From assembly GCA_963817025.1 (NCBI GenBank), contig CAWFML010000004.1, positions 186,001 through 250,000 of the forward strand: a stretch of DNA of 64,000 nt, read 5' to 3'. This document shows positions 34,271 to 42,934 of the stretch, in pieces (the stretch's first letter is position 1; each line of letters starts with the position of its first letter). Below the pieces are notes generated by a model. It did not search any database. It was not told where the DNA came from and saw nothing but the letters and a program-made list of their open reading frames with translations. A program made the position numbers and the translations under genes. Source of the DNA: JACMLC01 sp963817025. Lineage in GTDB: Bacteria > Acidobacteriota > Blastocatellia > Pyrinomonadales > Pyrinomonadaceae.

Positions 34271-35926
34271 ATGAATAAGCCTCTGCACACGCGACGATTC
34301 TTGCTCATCTCAGGCATGGCCGCCTGCCTGACGGTCGCGCTCATGCTCTTTTTTCTGGGCCAGCAAATCAGAGGTCGCACGCAAGAAGAGACGCAAGCCT
34401 CAACCGGGCAGCAGGCATCCGATGCAAGCGCACAGGTTTCGACCGGCATGCCCTCTGCCCCGTTGATTCTTTCAAGCGCTCCTGCGGATCAGGAACTACG
34501 GCGCAGGATTGATGGAGCGATTGATACTAGCAACTTAGCGAGTGCGCGATGGGGCGTCTTTGTCATGAGCTTGCGCGACGGGCGCGTGCTGTATGCGCGT
34601 GATGCTGCGCGTCCGTTCACTCCGGCCTCGAACATGAAGCTTTACCCGACCGCGGTCGCGCTCGATCAATTGGGCGCGGGTTATCGCTGGCGCACTTCGG
34701 TCTATGCCGCCTCCGCGCCGGACAAGGATGGGAAGATTAATGGCGACCTCACGCTTTACGGGCGCGGCGCACCTGATCTTGATCCGGGCGCAAAGGGAGA
34801 TGTGGGCCAATCATCTCCCGGCAGGTTGGCCGATGAGCTTTACAGGCGCGGCGTGCGGCGCGTCGTTGGCCGCGTCGTTGGCGATGAGAGTTATTTTCGC
34901 GGCGAGCCGCTCGGTGACGGATGGTTGTGGAATGACGTGCAATGGTACTTTGGCGCAGAAGTCAGCGCGCTTTCCATCGGCGGCAATGAGATTAGCGTCG
35001 CCATCGCGCCATCGACGCGCGCCGGAGAAGCGGCCACGCTCAGGTTAGAACCTGAGACGGATTATGTGCGCCTGATAAATGACACGAAGACCGTCGAGCG
35101 CGGCCAGCCTGCGACCATCGGCGTCAATCGCGGTCTTTCGGATAACGAGATTCGTGTCTGGGGAGATTTTCCGGTCGGCGGGCGCGGTTTCAGTGCGCGA
35201 CTTTCCGTTCACAAGCCCGCGCTCTGGGCCGCACGCCTGTTTCGTCAGGCGCTCATCGCACGCGGCATCACAGTCGAAGGCGAAGCGGACGTGAGAGACG
35301 CACGCAGCATGAGAGCAGGCGAAGGCTTCGACACGCAACGCGCAGTCGAGCTGGCATTCATCAACAGCAAGCCGCTCGGCGAAGTCGTGCGCGAGACAAA
35401 TAAGCGAAGCCTGAATCTGGAAGCCGAATTGATTCTGCGGACGCTCGGCAAAGAGAAGGGCGCGACGGCTCCCGACCCCGACCCGCGCAAGATGCTCACG
35501 CGCGGCGATGATGCGGCGGGACTCGCAGTCATTCGCCAGTGGCTCGAACGCGCGGGAATCTCTACAGGGCAGCTTGCGCTTCACGACGGCTCAGGTCTCT
35601 CACGCCTTGATCTTGTCACGCCGGAGGCGACTGCGCGACTGCTCGGAGCCATGTGGAAAACGTCTGCCGCCAGCATCTTTCACGATTCGCTGCCCAACGC
35701 CGGACGCGACGGCACGCTGCGCTCCCGCCTCAATTCAGCCCCGGAAAGCATTTATGCCAAGACAGGCACGCTCACATACACAGACTCTCTATCAGGCTAT
35801 GCCATCGCCGCCAACGGCGAATTACTCGTTTTTTCAATCATCTGCAATAACGAAACGACCACGGCCAGCGCCATACCCGTGATTGATAAAATCGCCCTGC
35901 TGCTTGCCCGCGGCAATCAGCCCTAA
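34271..35926 (+). CDS. dacB: D-alanyl-D-alanine carboxypeptidase/endopeptidase, PBP4 type (S13)
   Basis: The protein has 551 residues. An N-terminal hydrophobic helix (about 10-29) acts as signal or anchor. Penicillin-binding motifs are SNMK (Ser 120, Lys 123), the SxN-type DGSGLSR, and KTG near residue 497 (YAKTGTLTYTDSLSGY). The segment between motifs 1 and 2 holds the large PBP4 insert domains. It trims peptidoglycan peptides in the periplasm. It lies directly behind the GT9 gene. Confidence 0.93.
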   Translation: MNKPLHTRRFLLISGMAACLTVALMLFFLGQQIRGRTQEETQASTGQQASDASAQVSTGMPSAPLILSSAPADQELRRRIDGAIDTSNLASARWGVFVMSLRDGRVLYARDAARPFTPASNMKLYPTAVALDQLGAGYRWRTSVYAASAPDKDGKINGDLTLYGRGAPDLDPGAKGDVGQSSPGRLADELYRRGVRRVVGRVVGDESYFRGEPLGDGWLWNDVQWYFGAEVSALSIGGNEISVAIAPSTRAGEAATLRLEPETDYVRLINDTKTVERGQPATIGVNRGLSDNEIRVWGDFPVGGRGFSARLSVHKPALWAARLFRQALIARGITVEGEADVRDARSMRAGEGFDTQRAVELAFINSKPLGEVVRETNKRSLNLEAELILRTLGKEKGATAPDPDPRKMLTRGDDAAGLAVIRQWLERAGISTGQLALHDGSGLSRLDLVTPEATARLLGAMWKTSAASIFHDSLPNAGRDGTLRSRLNSAPESIYAKTGTLTYTDSLSGYAIAANGELLVFSIICNNETTTASAIPVIDKIALLLARGNQP

Positions 35927-36034
35927 AAGCTAAACCCTTTATTTCCAGCACTTCGGCTATATCAACAGCGCCCACGGCGGCTGCTCCCAAACCTCTGCGT
36001 TGACCGAAATAATTGTGACTTTAAATGTTTTGTC

Positions 36035-36064
36035 TGGACAAACATTGTTTTTGCGTTGTAATAT
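36035..36064 (+). promoter_or_regulatory. Candidate sigma-70 promoter of the TonB-domain gene
   Basis: TGGACA (36035-36040) and TAATAT (36059-36064) are 18 bases apart. The -35 hexamer overlaps a small symmetric site, TTTGTC-TG-GACAAA (36029-36042), which could be an operator. The leader to the ATG is about 135 bases. Confidence 0.42.
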
Positions 36065-36207
36065 GACTGTGCCGCCCAAGTGCGGCTCAAGCGAAACTCG
36101 GCTCTGGTTGCCGGACTAAAGTTCCAAGCCGTGGCTCTTTCGCTTCTCACCTTGATCCTGACTCGCAAGGCCACCCACGAAACATGAATTGCAGGAGCAT
36201 AAAAACC

Positions 36208-37362
36208 ATGTCCAAACGTACCAATCTGATGTCGTTAGCGGTGATGTTTGTGCTGACTTTCAGTCTTTCCGCGACGGCGCAAATCCTCTCGTCTTCCGCA
36301 AGGCCACTGCTGTTGCTCAACGCGGTTTCGGAGACGGACAGAGACCGCGACGGATTGATGGGGCCTGTGCGCCGCATTCGCACAGAGACCACCAAGCTGA
36401 CGAACAAGGGAGGCAAGCCTGCCGAAGGACAGCGACAGGTATTGGAGACTGCTGCCTACGACCTCAAGGGCGGCAAAGTCGAGAACGCATACTTCCCCGT
36501 GGCAGGCGGCGCGACGCTGACGGGGCGAGAGGCTTACAAGTACGACGACAAGGGCAACATCAGCGAGATGACCCTGCTCAATGCGGACGGCTCGTTGCTG
36601 AGCAAAGAAGTCTACACATATGAATATGACTATGTAGGCAACTGGACCAAGATGACGACATCTGTGGCTGTGGTCGAAGGCGGCAAAATAATTTTCGAGC
36701 CGACAGAAGTAACTTACAGGACGATCTCCTATTATCTGGACGAGAATCTGGCGAAGATGGTTCAGCCCGCTCCTGCGACTACGACTGCGACCGCTCCTCC
36801 GACGGCTGTACCCAGCTCTTCTCCCGCTCTGATTCCCGTTTCGACTGCGACCACAAACAAACCCGCTGCCAGTAATACTTCGGCTCCGGCTCAAACGAAT
36901 ACGAACAAAACAGCTGCTGTCATTCCTCCATCAACAGACATCGCCTCGCTCAGCAAAAACGCTGTTACCGGGCCAGCCAATTCGACTTCAGTGCCCGGCG
37001 GCGCAGGCGCGGGCAGCAATCCCGTTGTGGTGATGGAAGGCGAGCCGCCCGTCAAAAATGCGCCGAAGCCCTTGATGAAGCCCGTGTCGGGCGGCGTGCT
37101 CAACGGTAAGGCTCTCTCGCTGCCCGCCCCGGATTATCCTGAGATGGCGAAACGCATGCGTGCGGTGGGTCTCGTCGCTGTAGATGTCGTGATAGATGTC
37201 AACGGGAAAGTGATTTCCGCGAAAGCAACGGGCGGCAATTCTATGCTTCAGCAGGCGGCAGTGCAGGCGGCATATCGCGCACGCTTTTCGCCGACCACGC
37301 TGTCGGGCCAGCCCGTCAAGGTGGCTGGCGTCATCAACTATAACTTCGCTCTCAGCAGATAA
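36208..37362 (+). CDS. Secreted protein with C-terminal TonB domain
   Basis: The protein has about 384 residues from the ATG at 36208, which has GGAG ten bases upstream; an earlier in-frame ATG (36184) is less likely. The signal peptide is SLAVMFVLTFSLSATAQ. An N-terminal beta domain (RRIRTETTKL, EAYKYDDKGNISEMTLLNAD) resembles YD-type repeats. A Thr/Ala/Pro/Asn-rich linker (about 195-290) precedes the TonB C-terminal domain (PDYPEMAKRMRAVGLVAVDV, AYRARFSPTTLSGQPV). There is no inner-membrane anchor, so energy transduction is doubtful. Confidence 0.82.
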   Translation: MSKRTNLMSLAVMFVLTFSLSATAQILSSSARPLLLLNAVSETDRDRDGLMGPVRRIRTETTKLTNKGGKPAEGQRQVLETAAYDLKGGKVENAYFPVAGGATLTGREAYKYDDKGNISEMTLLNADGSLLSKEVYTYEYDYVGNWTKMTTSVAVVEGGKIIFEPTEVTYRTISYYLDENLAKMVQPAPATTTATAPPTAVPSSSPALIPVSTATTNKPAASNTSAPAQTNTNKTAAVIPPSTDIASLSKNAVTGPANSTSVPGGAGAGSNPVVVMEGEPPVKNAPKPLMKPVSGGVLNGKALSLPAPDYPEMAKRMRAVGLVAVDVVIDVNGKVISAKATGGNSMLQQAAVQAAYRARFSPTTLSGQPVKVAGVINYNFALSR

Positions 37363-37418
37363 CTTAACTCTGCTAATACAAACAACCAACGGCTCTGCCT
37401 CAGGCTAGAGGAGCAACT

Positions 37419-38486
37419 ATGGCACTCAGTGGACAACTCAGCGATCTCTCGCTGGCGGAATTGATAGAGTTCTTTTGTAATCAGCGCAAGTCCGGACGAT
37501 TGAAGGTCTCGTATCCGCGCGCCCCCGGATTTTTCTACTTTCAGAAAGGCGCGCTGGTGGATGCCAAGATCGGCGCGCTCAGCGGCGTCGAAGCGATCTA
37601 TTATGCGCTGACGCTGGAAAACGCTTCTTTTAAGTTCAGCGCGTCGTTTGAGCCGACACGCCGCACGATTCATCAACCGTGGGCACAGGTCGCGCTCGAA
37701 GGCTTGCGCCGGATGGACGAAGGGATTGCGCCGACCGAAGCTTTTCCAGACGGCCACGATGCGTCCTTCATGGAAGACGCGGACGGAGCCAATGAGATTG
37801 CTTCTTTGGAAGAGGAAGAGGCCGAAGCAGCATTAGCAGCATTGCCACTGCCGAAGCGCGTGCGCCCGGCGGAGCGCCAAGACGAAGCGCCTTTATCGCT
37901 GACGGTGGAAAACGCATCGGGCGGCGGAAGAAAGATGATGGTCTACGCAAGCATCGCCGCAGCCGTGCTGGTCAGCATCGCCGCCGTGGGCTTTCCCGCC
38001 GGATGGTATGGCAAGCGCACAAGCCCTGCTGCCTCTCAGCCTTCCACTGCTTCCTCTGCCGAGCAGATGACCAACAATACTGCGAACGCTTCCGATCCGA
38101 ACGCAGCCCAAACAGCAGATGCTTCATCAACCGGGCAGGGCGACACAGAGGAGAGCGCAGGGCCGGTCAACGATAGCGAAGCATTGGCCGCACGTCGCGC
38201 ACGCGAAGCACGCGAGCGCGAACGCTGGAAAGCTGCACAGGATAAGGCTGAAGACGGAGAAGCAAAACCAGTCGCCGCGCCCGGTGCAACGACAGCGACC
38301 ACAGAGGCAGCGAAGAAGCCCGAACCCGTCAAGCCAAAGTCAACGACGGTTCAGGTCACTTACGATGAAGCTGGCCGCGTGACAGGGGCTTCGGGCGGAG
38401 ACGCCAATGCCCTGCGCATCGCCCGCCAGAAACGCTTTCCGGCAGGCAAAGGAGGCTCTGCGACAGTCACAATCCCGGTCAACTAA
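37419..38486 (+). CDS. DUF4388 (PATAN-like) protein with transmembrane helix and TonB-like tail
   Basis: The protein has 355 residues. Residues 1-100 match DUF4388: SGQLSDLSLAELIEFFCNQR, GRLKVSYPRAPGFFYFQKG. One transmembrane helix follows at about 172-192 (VYASIAAAVLVSIAAVGFPA), then an Ala/Ser/Glu-rich coiled segment (RRAREARERERWKAAQDK). The last 50 residues (VQVTYDEAGRVTGASGGD, ARQKRFPAGKGGSATVTIPV) resemble a short TonB-type C-terminal fold. DUF4388 proteins often work in gliding or signalling complexes. GAGGAG precedes the ATG. It probably forms a unit with the preceding gene (56-bp gap). Confidence 0.78.
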   Translation: MALSGQLSDLSLAELIEFFCNQRKSGRLKVSYPRAPGFFYFQKGALVDAKIGALSGVEAIYYALTLENASFKFSASFEPTRRTIHQPWAQVALEGLRRMDEGIAPTEAFPDGHDASFMEDADGANEIASLEEEEAEAALAALPLPKRVRPAERQDEAPLSLTVENASGGGRKMMVYASIAAAVLVSIAAVGFPAGWYGKRTSPAASQPSTASSAEQMTNNTANASDPNAAQTADASSTGQGDTEESAGPVNDSEALAARRAREARERERWKAAQDKAEDGEAKPVAAPGATTATTEAAKKPEPVKPKSTTVQVTYDEAGRVTGASGGDANALRIARQKRFPAGKGGSATVTIPVN

Positions 38487-38489
38487 AGA

Positions 38490-38576
38490 AGGTAAAAGTA
38501 AAAAGGTAAAAGGCAAAAGTAAGGAAAGCATCAAATGCTTTCCTTACTTTTGCCTTTTACCTTTTTACTTTTACCT
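38490..38576. repeat. Inverted-arm repeat, family I, 42-bp perfect hairpin
   Basis: The arms 38490-38531 and 38535-38576 are perfect 42-bp complements with a three-base loop (CAA). The words are AAAAGGTAAAAGGCAAAAGT. It lies between convergent genes. A related, worn element is at 55962-56052. Confidence 0.95.
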
Positions 38577-38595
38577 TTTTACTTTCGCCTTTGCC

Positions 38596-39813
38596 TTATC
38601 TTGTCAGGCCAAGCACGACGAGCAGTGCGCGTTTGAGGCCGGTGTCGCGCCCGCGCGGGTCGTACCATTCTTCCAGCGTATGCGAGTTGCCGGACGTGCC
38701 GCCCGCGCCGAGCGTGACGGCAGGGATGCCGAGCGAGATAGGAATATTTGAATCAGTCGAAGAGCGTTCAAGGCGCGGTGCATATCCGACCGCACGCGTC
38801 GCTTCTTCAGCCAGCAGGACGATTGCGGCATCAGCCGGAGTTTCGCCGCTCGGCCTGTCCCCGATCAATTTCAAATCCATTTCCAGAGGCGGGTCGCCCG
38901 CGCGTCTCGAAGCGTTTTCATCCTCTGCCGCCTCGCGTGCGGCGCGACGAAAGAAAGCATCAAGACGATGCAGCTCTTCCGCCGAAGCCGAGCGCAAATC
39001 CACATCCATCCAGGCATCTGTCGGAATCACATTGACGCCCGCGCCGCCTTCTATCCGCCCGACATTAAAGGTCGTGCGCGGCTCTGTCGGAGCAGGATAA
39101 GAGGCAAGTCTGGCGATAGCACGTCCGAGTGCGTGCACCGGATTAGCCGCGCCAAAGTCGCCCCACGAATGCCCGCCCGCGCCGCGCAGCCTGAGGCGAT
39201 AACGACGCGACCCCAGCGCGGCATGCGTGATGCGCTCGACTCCCGGCCCGTCAAAGCTGATAAAGGCATCCACGCGACCCGTCCATTCGCCTCCGGTCAG
39301 GAGATAACGCACGCCGCGCAGGTTTCCCTCGCCCTCTTCGCCCACCGTGCCGACAAAAAGCAGCGAGCCTTCCGTTTCAATAGCGCCTTCTTCAAGAGCT
39401 TTCAGCAAGGCCACGAGCGCAACCAAACCGCACCCGTCATCCGCTATCCCCGGCGCGAAAAGCTTTCCCTGCTCGCGCTGCACAGTGCAATCGGTTCCCG
39501 CCGGAAAGACCGTGTCGAGATGCGCGCTGACGACGACGAGGGGATTCAAATTGCGCCCGCGACGCAGGGCCACGCAGTTCCCTTCGGCGTCTATGCTCGC
39601 ATCAGACAACCCGTATTCAACGAATTTACGGCGCAGGTATTCTGCCCTCTCGCGCTCTCCGAAAGGCGGCGCGGGAATCTCACAAATCCTGATCTGCTCT
39701 GCCGTAATCTCGCCCGCGCGTTTCTCAAAAAATTCGAAAGCACGGCGCACACGCTCATCAGAGATGAGGTCTCGCACGATTTTGTCAGGCGTTAGCGCGG
39801 CGATGGAGGACAT
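38596..39813 (-). CDS. M20 family metallopeptidase
   Basis: This dizinc peptidase or amidohydrolase has about 405 residues from the ATG at 39813; an upstream frame runs through the neighbouring repeat and is rejected. Metal ligands are in VVVSAHLDTVF (His), GIADDGCGLVAL (bridging Asp) and GTVGEEGEGNLRG (catalytic Glu-Glu). The dimerisation domain contains GAGGHSWGDFG. It resembles tripeptidase-T-like or DapE/ArgE-type M20 proteins; the substrate is undetermined. Confidence 0.92.
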   Translation of the reverse strand: MSSIAALTPDKIVRDLISDERVRRAFEFFEKRAGEITAEQIRICEIPAPPFGERERAEYLRRKFVEYGLSDASIDAEGNCVALRRGRNLNPLVVVSAHLDTVFPAGTDCTVQREQGKLFAPGIADDGCGLVALVALLKALEEGAIETEGSLLFVGTVGEEGEGNLRGVRYLLTGGEWTGRVDAFISFDGPGVERITHAALGSRRYRLRLRGAGGHSWGDFGAANPVHALGRAIARLASYPAPTEPRTTFNVGRIEGGAGVNVIPTDAWMDVDLRSASAEELHRLDAFFRRAAREAAEDENASRRAGDPPLEMDLKLIGDRPSGETPADAAIVLLAEEATRAVGYAPRLERSSTDSNIPISLGIPAVTLGAGGTSGNSHTLEEWYDPRGRDTGLKRALLVVLGLTR

Positions 39814-39819
39814 AAGATT

Positions 39820-39879
39820 AGTGACAAGTGATAAGTGACGAGTTAAAGACAAAAGCTTTTTGCTCGTCACCTGTCACTG
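39820..39879. repeat. Inverted-arm repeat, family E (short)
   Basis: AGTGACAAGTGATAAGTGACG faces GCTCGTCACCTGTCACT around AAAGACAAAAGCTTTTTG. It fills the space between the LeuA-like gene and the M20 gene. Confidence 0.82.
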
Positions 39880-39881
39880 TT

Positions 39882-41096
39882 TTAAACAAGCTGTCTGACT
39901 TCTTCTTCTTCGAGCACTGCCGAAGATTTCTTGGCGTGTTCGTAGATGCGTGTGACGCGATCTTCGCTGGCTTCAAGGCCGCGTGATTCGAGCCAGTAGA
40001 TGACGTTCGACTTGCCGCTCATCGGGCCAATCTCTATCACCTGCTTGAGACCGAAGAGTCCCGCAGGCACTCCTGAGTAAACGAGGTCTGCCAGTCCCGG
40101 CTCGTCTTTCTTGTAGCTCTTGATGACCGCCGCCGCGTGCACGCCGGTCGCTGTGCGAAAAGCGTCGCGCCCGAAGACAGGGTAGTTGAGCGGGATGTTC
40201 CAGCCGCAAGCCTTCGCAGCCGTCTTGCAGTATTCGCCGAGGAGCGAAAGATCGTTGTCAATCCATTCCATCAGCTTGAGGTTGACGAGCAGTTGGTCCA
40301 TCGGCGTATTGCCGACACGTTCGCCGACGCCGAGGGCAGAGGCGTGCACCTGATCCGCGCCGCCCTCTATCGCCGCGATGGAGTTGATAACGCCGAGTCC
40401 CCTGTCCTGATGCCCGTGCCAGTCAAGCCGAACTTTTTCGCCCTGTTCTTCGATAATGCTCTTGACAAAGCGCACGACCGAACGCGCTCCGTCCGGTGTC
40501 GAGTGGCCCACGGTATCGCAGACGCACACGGCACGCGCGCCGCAACGTATGGCCGTCGTGTAGAGCGCGCGAATCGTTTCCGGGTCGGCGCGCGTCGTGT
40601 CCTCCGTCACGTACATGACCGGCAAACCCTCTTTGACGGCAAACGTGACGGCATCTTCCGTGAGTTCCAAGAGCTTGTCGAGCGTCCAATTTTCAGCGTA
40701 AAAACGCACTGGCGAAGAGCCGATAAAGGTGCAGGCTTCGATGGCGATGCCCGCGCGCTGCGAGATTTCGACAATCGGCGTGATGTCATTGCGATGCGTG
40801 CGCGCAGCACAGTTGGGTCGAATCCGTAGCTTCTGTTCCACGATCTCTCGCGCGAGCCGTTCGACTCCCTCTGCGTGAGTCCCGCCCGCACCGGGCAAGC
40901 CTATGTCGGCAGTGTCTATGCCGAGCGCGTCCATCAAATGCAGCAGTTCTATTTTCTGCTCGACCGGCGGCTCGCAGACGGAAGGCGATTGCAGGCCGTC
41001 TCGCAGAGTCTCGTCATCAAAACTTATCTTGCGCCCCGGCGCAGCGATCCTCGGCTCAATCGTATTCCAATCATAAACGAGTTCATTAGCGGGCAC
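39882..41096 (-). CDS. Isopropylmalate/homocitrate synthase-like acyltransferase
   Basis: This HMG-CoA-lyase-like TIM barrel protein has 404 residues. Catalytic and metal motifs are FDDETLRDGLQSP, HGHQDRGLG and the claisen-condensing family motif GVGERVGNTPMDQLL. The C-terminal part (LYSGVPAGLFG-like, SGKSNVIYWLESRGL) fits the LeuA/homocitrate synthase subdomains. The allosteric LeuA regulatory domain (about 120 residues) is absent, so it may be a homocitrate, citramalate or isopropylmalate synthase free of leucine feedback. The start is GTG with GAGGT 11 bases upstream. No leu genes are adjacent. Confidence 0.85.
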   Translation of the reverse strand: MPANELVYDWNTIEPRIAAPGRKISFDDETLRDGLQSPSVCEPPVEQKIELLHLMDALGIDTADIGLPGAGGTHAEGVERLAREIVEQKLRIRPNCAARTHRNDITPIVEISQRAGIAIEACTFIGSSPVRFYAENWTLDKLLELTEDAVTFAVKEGLPVMYVTEDTTRADPETIRALYTTAIRCGARAVCVCDTVGHSTPDGARSVVRFVKSIIEEQGEKVRLDWHGHQDRGLGVINSIAAIEGGADQVHASALGVGERVGNTPMDQLLVNLKLMEWIDNDLSLLGEYCKTAAKACGWNIPLNYPVFGRDAFRTATGVHAAAVIKSYKKDEPGLADLVYSGVPAGLFGLKQVIEIGPMSGKSNVIYWLESRGLEASEDRVTRIYEHAKKSSAVLEEEEVRQLV

Positions 41097-41485
41097 TTCT
41101 TGTGTTACCTCTCATCGAAAAATTCTTTCTCAATACAGCATATCGGAGAGAATTTTGATTACAGCAAGCAGCGCATCGAATGTCAAGCAAGCCTTTTCGA
41201 GGGTAGTGGCCCAGCTTGCCCTGATAAGGAGTGTGGTCATTCGGTGAGTAGATTGATGAATCGAGCCGGAGTTTCCCGCAAAGGCGCTGGTGGCGCAAAG
41301 CAAGACCGCAAAGAGCGAATGGCATTCAACGCTTTGCGTGCTTTTCTTTGCGTCTTTGCGCCTTTGCGGGAGAATGTTCTTGCAGGAAGCTAGCCAGCAG
41401 GCGGTTGTCTCTTATCCAGAAACTTTGGTCGTGTCTTGATTTGAACCTGCGAGTCCTGTTTAGCGGCGCAACGCTCGTCAGACAT
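41097..41485. other. Intergenic region with repeat, no gene recognised
   Basis: The region between the XRE gene and the LeuA-like gene contains the family F repeat at 41273-41375. A frame crossing 40875-41393 on the plus strand has no protein features and is not credible. The rest is AT-richer sequence that should contain the LeuA-like gene promoter. Confidence 0.4.
41273..41375. repeat. Inverted-arm repeat, family F, GCTGGTGGCGC variant
   Basis: TTTCCCGCAAAGGCGCTGGTG and GGCGCAAAGCAAGACC face CTTTGCGTCTTTGCGCC and TTTGCGGGAGAA. The GCTGGTGGCGCAAAG word is shared with 47049, 49030 and 60491. Confidence 0.88.
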
Positions 41486-41764
41486 TCACCGCCGATGTCG
41501 CCGTGCATTCGTGAGTTTGCCGGGCAAGTCTTTTCCGTCATCTATCAAAATATCCGTGCTGATATTCGCTATGCGCGCATACTCTAAAAGAATGAGCAGC
41601 GGCGGCTGGCGGCTGCCATTTTCATATGCCGATATTTGTGTGTACCAAATATCATCCTCAAAGCCTAAACGCCTGAGCAGTTCCGATTGAGAAAGTTCGA
41701 GAGCAAGCCGAATCTCCCGCAGCTTTTCGCCAAGACGCCTCGGCTTCAAATGCACGCCGCCCAT
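41486..41764 (-). CDS. XRE family helix-turn-helix regulator
   Basis: The protein has 92 residues. The helix-turn-helix region is LGEKLREIRLALELSQSELLRRLGFED and its partner helix ISAYENGSRQPPLLILLEYARIA. The ending (VSTDILIDD-like: NISTDILIDDGKDLP) is standard for Cro/CI-type domains. GGGAGGT precedes the ATG. The target is unknown; the divergent neighbour is the structured region 42033-42151. Confidence 0.9.
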   Translation of the reverse strand: MGGVHLKPRRLGEKLREIRLALELSQSELLRRLGFEDDIWYTQISAYENGSRQPPLLILLEYARIANISTDILIDDGKDLPGKLTNARRHRR

Positions 41765-42339
41765 CAGAAGTTACCTCCCGATGGAGCCGAAATCGCACAA
41801 AGCGTCTTGCAACTATAATCATATGAATATAGAATGCTCTCGCTCAAACCTGTTGCCGTGAGAATCCTTTGCTTCTCAACGGCGACGCTCATCACTGGAC
41901 TTTGAGGTTGAGGGTTTGAGACGACGCATTTGCCGTTGCTTTAAGTTTTCAAATACCACGCTCATCATAGCAAAGAGCGCACTAGCTTCACAGCGACTGA
42001 TGTTCTCACTAACTGGCTAACCGAGTTTGAAACAGGGAGCGTAGAGGGGTGCTTGCGCTCCCTGCCGCGCGCCTATCAACTGGGGCAGGTGATAGGTTGC
42101 TTGCGGAGAGGCCGCCGTCCGGTCGCTATCTCCCACACAGGACGGTGGCCTTGCTTTGCCGGATATAATAAATTCATGTCTTTAAAATTCAAACTAGAAC
42201 GCTACCTTGCCCCTTGCGCTCTTTGACGCACAGCCGCCGTCTGTTGTAGCTTCTCTTGCGCTTCAGCAAAGGTCAAAAGCCTGAGCCGCGACTGCCGGGC
42301 TTTGACCAATTTTCAAACGTCACTTATCAGACAAGCTTG
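41765..42339. other. Long intergenic region containing a structured RNA candidate
   Basis: No protein gene is convincing in these 575 bases. The hairpin cluster at 42033-42151 is described separately. TATAAT at 42164-42169 (plus) lacks a good -35 hexamer. On the minus strand TTGAAT and TATTAT, 16 bases apart, lie at about 42167-42194 and would direct transcription into the hairpin cluster. Confidence 0.45.
42033..42151 (-). ncRNA. Candidate structured non-coding RNA with three hairpins (strand uncertain)
   Basis: Three strong hairpins follow one another. Stem 1, CAGGGAGCG/CGCTCCCTG (42033-42041/42056-42064), has 9 perfect pairs. Stem 2, CCTATCA/TGATAGG (42072-42078/42090-42096), has 7 perfect pairs. 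Stem 3, AGGCCGCCGTCC/GGACGGTGGCCT (42109-42120/42140-42151), has 12 pairs including one G-U. The G-U wobble forms on the plus-strand RNA, while the better promoter candidate is on the minus strand, so the strand is unresolved. The sequence is unlike the repeat families. I do not recognise a known RNA class. Confidence 0.4.
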
Positions 42340-42906
42340 ATGAAAATCGTACTCGGCTCAGACCGCGCGGCGAAGATAGAGGCCGTCCGCAGCAGCGTCG
42401 CGCGCATCGCAACCGTTGATGCGTCGTGGCGTGAGGTCGAAATCGTTGCGCGCGAGGTCGAGACGGGCGTCGCGGCGATGCCTTTGACAGACGAGGAGTT
42501 GATGCGCGGGGCGCGCAACAGGGCTGAAGCAGCGAGTGCTTTGTTGATGAAGGAAGGCTTGAGCGCGCAGCTTTATGTCGGACTCGAAGGCGGGTTTCAC
42601 TCTTTCGAGTTTGAAGGCGTGTGGCGCACGTTCCTGCGCGGCTGGGCTTATGCGACCGATGGCGAGCGGTCAAGTTTCGGCGCGGCTCCTTCAATCATGG
42701 TTCCAGATTCGATTGCGCGGCGCGTGATCGAAGGACGGCTCGCGCTCGGCGAGGTAATGGATGAGGTCGCGGGCGAGCATGATGTGCGTAGCCGTCAGGG
42801 GGCCTGGGGCGTCTTGTCGCGCGATCTGCTGACGCGCTCTCAGAGCTTTGAAGCCGCGCTGATTGCGGCCTTCGCGCCGTTTTATAATTCAGGTCTTTAT
42901 ACTTAG
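42340..42906 (+). CDS. yjjX: DUF84 family inosine/xanthosine triphosphatase
   Basis: The protein has about 188 residues from the ATG at 42340 (KIVLGSDRAAKIEAVRSS), where the family starts; an upstream frame of 28 codons is not homologous. Family segments are MPLTDEELMRGARNRAEAA, YVGLEGGF and GEVMDEVAGEHDVRSRQGAWG. The enzyme hydrolyses non-canonical nucleotides such as ITP and XTP. Assignment to YjjX rather than another DUF84 member is by overall pattern only. Confidence 0.85.
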   Translation: MKIVLGSDRAAKIEAVRSSVARIATVDASWREVEIVAREVETGVAAMPLTDEELMRGARNRAEAASALLMKEGLSAQLYVGLEGGFHSFEFEGVWRTFLRGWAYATDGERSSFGAAPSIMVPDSIARRVIEGRLALGEVMDEVAGEHDVRSRQGAWGVLSRDLLTRSQSFEAALIAAFAPFYNSGLYT

Positions 42907-42934
42907 AAGCGATTTCAAAACTAAAGATGATTTA

